Below the pieces are notes generated by a model. The model was given only the letters and a program-made list of their open reading frames with translations, was not told where the DNA came from and searched no databases. Source: Acidimicrobiaceae bacterium (GTDB lineage: Bacteria; Actinomycetota; Acidimicrobiia; Acidimicrobiales; RAAP-2). From it: a stretch of 34,336 bases of DNA. The stretch's first letter is position 1. The number at the start of each line of letters is the position of its first letter. Positions 31,265 through 34,336 of the stretch are shown piece after piece. Where the stretch lies: NCBI GenBank assembly GCA_003151235.1, contig PLWZ01000078.1, forward strand, positions 1 through 34,336. Direction: 5' to 3'. The translations under genes were made by a program, and so were the position numbers.

Positions 31265-32536
31265 CTAGAGCCCCTCTGTCAATTGGGTAGTGCGAGACCT
31301 CACGAGGTCGAGCAGATCGACTTCGACCGACAGATCCACGGGGTCCCCCAGGGCCTCGCGTATCGCGAGCAGCGTTTGCACCACCGCCGACTCAGCGTTT
31401 TTTCTCGGCATGCCCCATGACACCCCCTCATCGATGATGCGACCGAGGTCGACCCGATCAATCCGACGGACGTTGTCGATGTACATGCCCATGGTCCGAT
31501 CCACCGCTTCGTACAGGGTTGTCGACATGACGTCGTACGCGGGTGAGAGCGCGATATCACCGGAGCGGTGGTGGAGGAACGAGTAGTTCTTTCCATGCGC
31601 GTCGGCATTCCCGACCGCGACGTTGAAGGTGGCGAGCTTCAGGAGCTGACCGAGGTCGTCCTCCCGGCCAAAGCCCGACAGCACGGCAGCCAACCGGCGG
31701 AGTTGGGGACCACCCTGCTCTTCGTACTTGAGCGATGGCCTGATGCCGAGCGCCTGGCATGAGTCTTCTTGGTGGATGCGCTGGATAAGCCCGTCGACCA
31801 CGCGACGGTCGAAGCGCTCGATAACGAGCACGCGCTGGCCTCCGAACTCCGCGACCTCGACCATCGCTGCCGGGAGTCCCACCCGAGCGGCCAGGCGCAT
31901 GCAGAAGGCCTCGTTCTCGACGCTCCGAGGGAGGTTCACGTCCGGGATCTGCGGCTTCAAGATGTGGGTGGAAGGGATGCCGTCCGCCGGATCCACCCAG
32001 CGTCCGTCCGCGCGCCTCGCCAACAGAAGCTTGCGTTGCACTCCCGCCAAAGAAACCCGCACGCCCGTCCGGCCGTCCACCCCGAGCGGGGCCTGAGGGA
32101 GCCTGGCCAGCCGCTCGGCGACCTCGTCGTCCGATATGGGCATCGCCTCGCTGATCGGAGCGGCCACCGGAGCGTCCTTGCTCGGGGGTTGGATGACGAG
32201 AGCGCCGGCGCAATCCCGCCCCAGCTCCCCCAAGAGCCCGAAGGTGTCGCCACCATCGAGCTCCGAGCCCCGTGGTCGATTCGCGTTGAGAGCCCTGACC
32301 ACGCTGGTGCGGGCCGCGGCTTCGGGAAGGAGCCCTTCAAAGAAGTCTCTGGTCAGCGCGTTCGGGTATGGCTCAATCCGAGTCGGCATCGACGTAGAGA
32401 GAATCGGGGAGTCCGGACCGAATCGGTCAAGGGCCTCTTCGGTGTACCGCAGCGACAGGCGTCCGTTGCGCGCCCGCTCGATGTCAGCGACCCGGCTCTC
32501 GTAGAGCCAGACCGACAGCGCCTCAGTCGGGCTCAC
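31265..32536 (-). CDS. hipA: HipA-type serine/threonine kinase toxin
   Basis: HipA kinases of type II toxin-antitoxin systems phosphorylate targets such as glutamyl-tRNA synthetase and drive growth arrest. The 423-residue protein carries the N-terminal HipA domain, then VSLAGVQRKLLL at 161-172 (the ATP-site loop region), STHILKP with Lys194, VIERFDR at 238-244 and HQEDSCQALG at 255-264. The catalytic FNVAVGNADAHGKN has Asp312 and LSPAYDVMS has Asp335, matching E. coli Asp309 and Asp332. All key kinase residues appear intact. The ATG lies inside the end of hipB (14-nt overlap). Base composition looks less GC-rich than the flanking core genes, including a TTTTTT run, hinting at acquisition. Confidence 0.95.
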   Translation of the reverse strand: MSPTEALSVWLYESRVADIERARNGRLSLRYTEEALDRFGPDSPILSTSMPTRIEPYPNALTRDFFEGLLPEAAARTSVVRALNANRPRGSELDGGDTFGLLGELGRDCAGALVIQPPSKDAPVAAPISEAMPISDDEVAERLARLPQAPLGVDGRTGVRVSLAGVQRKLLLARRADGRWVDPADGIPSTHILKPQIPDVNLPRSVENEAFCMRLAARVGLPAAMVEVAEFGGQRVLVIERFDRRVVDGLIQRIHQEDSCQALGIRPSLKYEEQGGPQLRRLAAVLSGFGREDDLGQLLKLATFNVAVGNADAHGKNYSFLHHRSGDIALSPAYDVMSTTLYEAVDRTMGMYIDNVRRIDRVDLGRIIDEGVSWGMPRKNAESAVVQTLLAIREALGDPVDLSVEVDLLDLVRSRTTQLTEGL

Positions 32537-32789
32537 CGCTCTCCTTTTGGAGGTACAGCTTCAACTCGAGCGCCTTGAATGCAGCGAACAGCCTGCGAAG
32601 CTGCTCGGTCTCCTTGCCCCCTTCGAGCTCGGAAAGATACGAGCGGTCCACCCCGATGATCGAGGAGAGCTGGGCCTGGGTCAGACCGGCTGCGACGCGA
32701 TAGTCGCGCAGCGCCCGCCCAAGTGATCTCGCGTCGCGGACCGGCCAGGCTCGCCGCGATAGTTTCGACGTGGCATCGGATGTCCCCAT
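32523..32789 (-). CDS. hipB: HipB-type antitoxin, XRE helix-turn-helix regulator
   Basis: The 88-residue protein holds a Cro/C1-type helix-turn-helix: LGRALRDYRVAAGLTQAQLSSIIGVDRSYLSELEGGKET at about residues 23-61. A short C-terminal segment with LKLYLQKESGEPD follows. This is the HipB pattern of antitoxin plus autorepressor, in the usual order before hipA and overlapping it. The ATG at 32787-32789 has no Shine-Dalgarno, but a good promoter places the transcript start within 1-3 nt of it. Three related boxes around that promoter are the likely binding sites. Confidence 0.92.
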   Translation of the reverse strand: MGTSDATSKLSRRAWPVRDARSLGRALRDYRVAAGLTQAQLSSIIGVDRSYLSELEGGKETEQLRRLFAAFKALELKLYLQKESGEPD

Positions 32790-32798
32790 ATCCCGACA
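32785..32798. promoter_or_regulatory. HipB operator candidate, box A (overlaps hipB start)
   Basis: CCCATATCCCGACA shares ATATyCCGwCA with two boxes upstream. Its ATAT core begins at 32788, exactly 27 bp from that of box B. It covers the predicted transcript start and the hipB start codon. Confidence 0.5.
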
Positions 32799-32826
32799 TT
32801 GTACTTGTGTTGGAATATTCCGTCAA
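32798..32826 (-). promoter_or_regulatory. Promoter of hipBA, leaderless
   Basis: On the minus strand TTGACG (32821-32826), a 17-nt spacer and TACAAT (32798-32803) form a strong promoter. Counting 6-8 nt past the -10 puts the transcript start at about 32790-32792, at or within 3 nt of the hipB ATG (A at 32789), so hipB is probably translated from a leaderless mRNA. Confidence 0.75.
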
Positions 32827-32827
32827 C
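32809..32827. promoter_or_regulatory. HipB operator candidate, box B (in promoter spacer and -35)
   Basis: GTTGGAATATTCCGTCAAC contains the perfect palindrome GGAATATTCC and outer GTTG/CAAC arms. It covers the -35 and much of the spacer of the hipBA promoter, where a bound repressor would block polymerase. Confidence 0.65.
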
Positions 32828-32835
32828 GGTCTTTC

Positions 32836-32853
32836 GTTGGGATATTCCGACAG
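32836..32853. promoter_or_regulatory. HipB operator candidate, box C (upstream of -35)
   Basis: GTTGGGATATTCCGACAG matches box B at most positions and in the same orientation. Its ATAT core starts at 32842, 27 bp from that of box B (32815), which is in turn 27 bp from that of box A (32788). Confidence 0.6.
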
Positions 32854-32961
32854 TCTCTCCCGATCTGCGGGCAGGTCGTTGTCGCCCAGGCCATCCGAGA
32901 ACGGACCGATAGGAACGATGACCCGGGAGCTCCCAAGCGACGGCTCGAAAGCAGGAGCGAC

Positions 32962-33843
32962 GTGAGGTTCGGAGCCCATGTCCGGGCCGGCACCACGCTG
33001 CTTCCGGCCATCGACCGGGCCGAGGAGATCGGGGCCGATGTCGTCCAGGTGTTCACGCAGAGCCCCCGGGCGTGGAAACCCAGGCTCTATGACGCCCAGA
33101 CCCTGGCTGCGTACCGCGACGCCGTCGATCGCCACCCGGACGGCCTCCCGACGTATTGCCACGCCACCTATCTGATCAACCTCGCGTCCGACGACCCAGA
33201 GCGCTTCGGCCTGTCGAGGTCGTGCCTCGACGCCAATCTGTCGGTGGCCCGCGCCATCGGCGCACGCGGGCTGGTGCTGCACGCCGGCAGCCACCTCGGG
33301 GCGGGGTTCGAGGCCCGCTTGTCCCAGGTCGCCGACACGCTGGTCGCGGCGCTCGACGCGACGGGGGACGACCCGGCAACGGCGGCGGCGTGCCCGATCC
33401 TCATCGAGAACACCGCCGGTGCCGGTGGCACGGTCGGGCGCAGCCTCGACGAGCTGGCCCGCATGCTGGAAGCGGCCGGGGACCGGCCCGACGTCGGGAT
33501 CTGCCTCGACACCCAGCACATGTGGGCGGCCGGCATCGCCTACGGCTCCTTGGAGGAGGCCGACGCGCTGGTTAGAGCGGTCGACCGGACGATCGGCCTC
33601 GACCGGTTGGGGTGCCTCCACGTCAACGACTCCGGAGTGGACTTCGGCGCCCACCGGGACCGCCACGCCAACATCGGCGAGGGCACGATCGGCGAGCACG
33701 CGTTGGGCTGCCTGCTCGGTCACCCCCGGCTCCAGGACCTCCCGGCCATTCTGGAGGTGCCCGGCTCGGGCCAGGGCGCCGGTGCCGATGACGTGGCGGC
33801 GCTCCGGCGGGCCCATGAGCTCGGGCTCGCATTGCGCGGCTGA
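32962..33843 (+). CDS. nfo: Endonuclease IV (AP endonuclease)
   Basis: Endonuclease IV cuts DNA 5' of abasic sites in base excision repair, using three zinc ions. In this 293-residue protein all nine metal ligands of E. coli Nfo can be matched with conserved spacing: His67 (CHATY), His107 (HAGSH), Glu149 (IENTAG), Asp183 and His186 (LDTQH), His220 (HVNDS), Asp233 and His235 (DRHANIGEG) and Glu265 (EVPG). The N-terminus reads FGAHVRAG where GAHVS is usual. The GTG at 32962 has GGAG 4 nt ahead; in-frame sequence further upstream is the hip control region. It is divergent from hipBA, and acts in the same broad pathway as MutM at 15753. Confidence 0.95.
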   Translation: MRFGAHVRAGTTLLPAIDRAEEIGADVVQVFTQSPRAWKPRLYDAQTLAAYRDAVDRHPDGLPTYCHATYLINLASDDPERFGLSRSCLDANLSVARAIGARGLVLHAGSHLGAGFEARLSQVADTLVAALDATGDDPATAAACPILIENTAGAGGTVGRSLDELARMLEAAGDRPDVGICLDTQHMWAAGIAYGSLEEADALVRAVDRTIGLDRLGCLHVNDSGVDFGAHRDRHANIGEGTIGEHALGCLLGHPRLQDLPAILEVPGSGQGAGADDVAALRRAHELGLALRG

Positions 33844-33915
33844 CCCGAGACTAAAGACGGGTGTCTTGCGTCGGGGGCCGGGGTCGCTAAAGCTCGCGGT
33901 TAAGCCAGGGGGGCC

Positions 33916-33922
33916 AGGAGGA
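33916..33922 (+). promoter_or_regulatory. Ribosome binding site of fumC
   Basis: AGGAGGA precedes two tandem GTG codons (33924 and 33927); the second has the more usual spacing of 4 nt. Confidence 0.65.
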
Positions 33923-33926
33923 CGTG

Positions 33927-34336
<410 letters not shown>

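Noticed and set aside
33854-33867. AAGAC-GGGT-GTCTT hairpin between nfo and fumC as a terminator
   Set aside because: The stem is only 5 bp and no T-run follows, so it is not convincing enough to list.

Overview
This high-GC window looks like the core chromosome of an actinobacterium. The clues are a GTP-type PEP carboxykinase, a SepIVA/DivIVA-like protein beside a DUF177 protein, a DUF2469 protein near rplS, a LigC plus primase-polymerase pair, many GTG/TTG starts, G/C-rich third codon positions, and several start codons placed 6-9 nt after a TAnnnT box, as in leaderless actinobacterial transcripts. Acidimicrobiia is my guess at class level, but the sequence alone does not prove it.

Layout. 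Positions 1-3650 hold a possible gene tail, a histidine phosphatase, pckG (minus strand) and, divergent from it, thiL. Positions 3650-10900 hold rpmB (minus strand), then a tightly packed run: DAK2/FakA-like protein, recG, a SAM methyltransferase, rsmD, coaD, a SepIVA-like coiled-coil protein and DUF177. Positions 10980-16650 hold rpmF-plsX, then a divergent tetR/MFS exporter cassette with its own operator, then acpP-rnc-mutM. Positions 16720-22870 hold smc, ftsY and ffh. Positions 23065-25774 hold rpsP-khpA-rimM-trmD-rplS and a DUF2469 gene. These blocks carry translation, lipid precursor supply, chromosome segregation and signal-recognition functions.

From 25829 on, the window is more accessory. 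A minus-strand polymerase-ligase DNA repair operon comes first. Two membrane-associated proteins of unknown function follow, the second with HxHxH and HxH motifs outside the membrane. Then come a proline iminopeptidase with a 1-nt-spaced luciferase-like oxidoreductase, a hipBA toxin-antitoxin pair (minus strand), endonuclease IV (nfo) and the 5' part of a class II fumarase cut by the window end.

Regulation is readable at several places. The tetR/MFS gap has a near-consensus promoter whose spacer contains a perfect 7-4-7 palindrome. The hipBA promoter carries three related boxes exactly 27 bp apart, and its -10 places the transcript start almost on the hipB ATG. I saw no tRNA, rRNA, CRISPR array, insertion sequence or phage gene. 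No gene-free stretch exceeds 300 bases; the longest gaps (about 170-190 nt) are at 12820-13009, 14537-14714, 22875-23064, 27875-28049 and 32790-32961.
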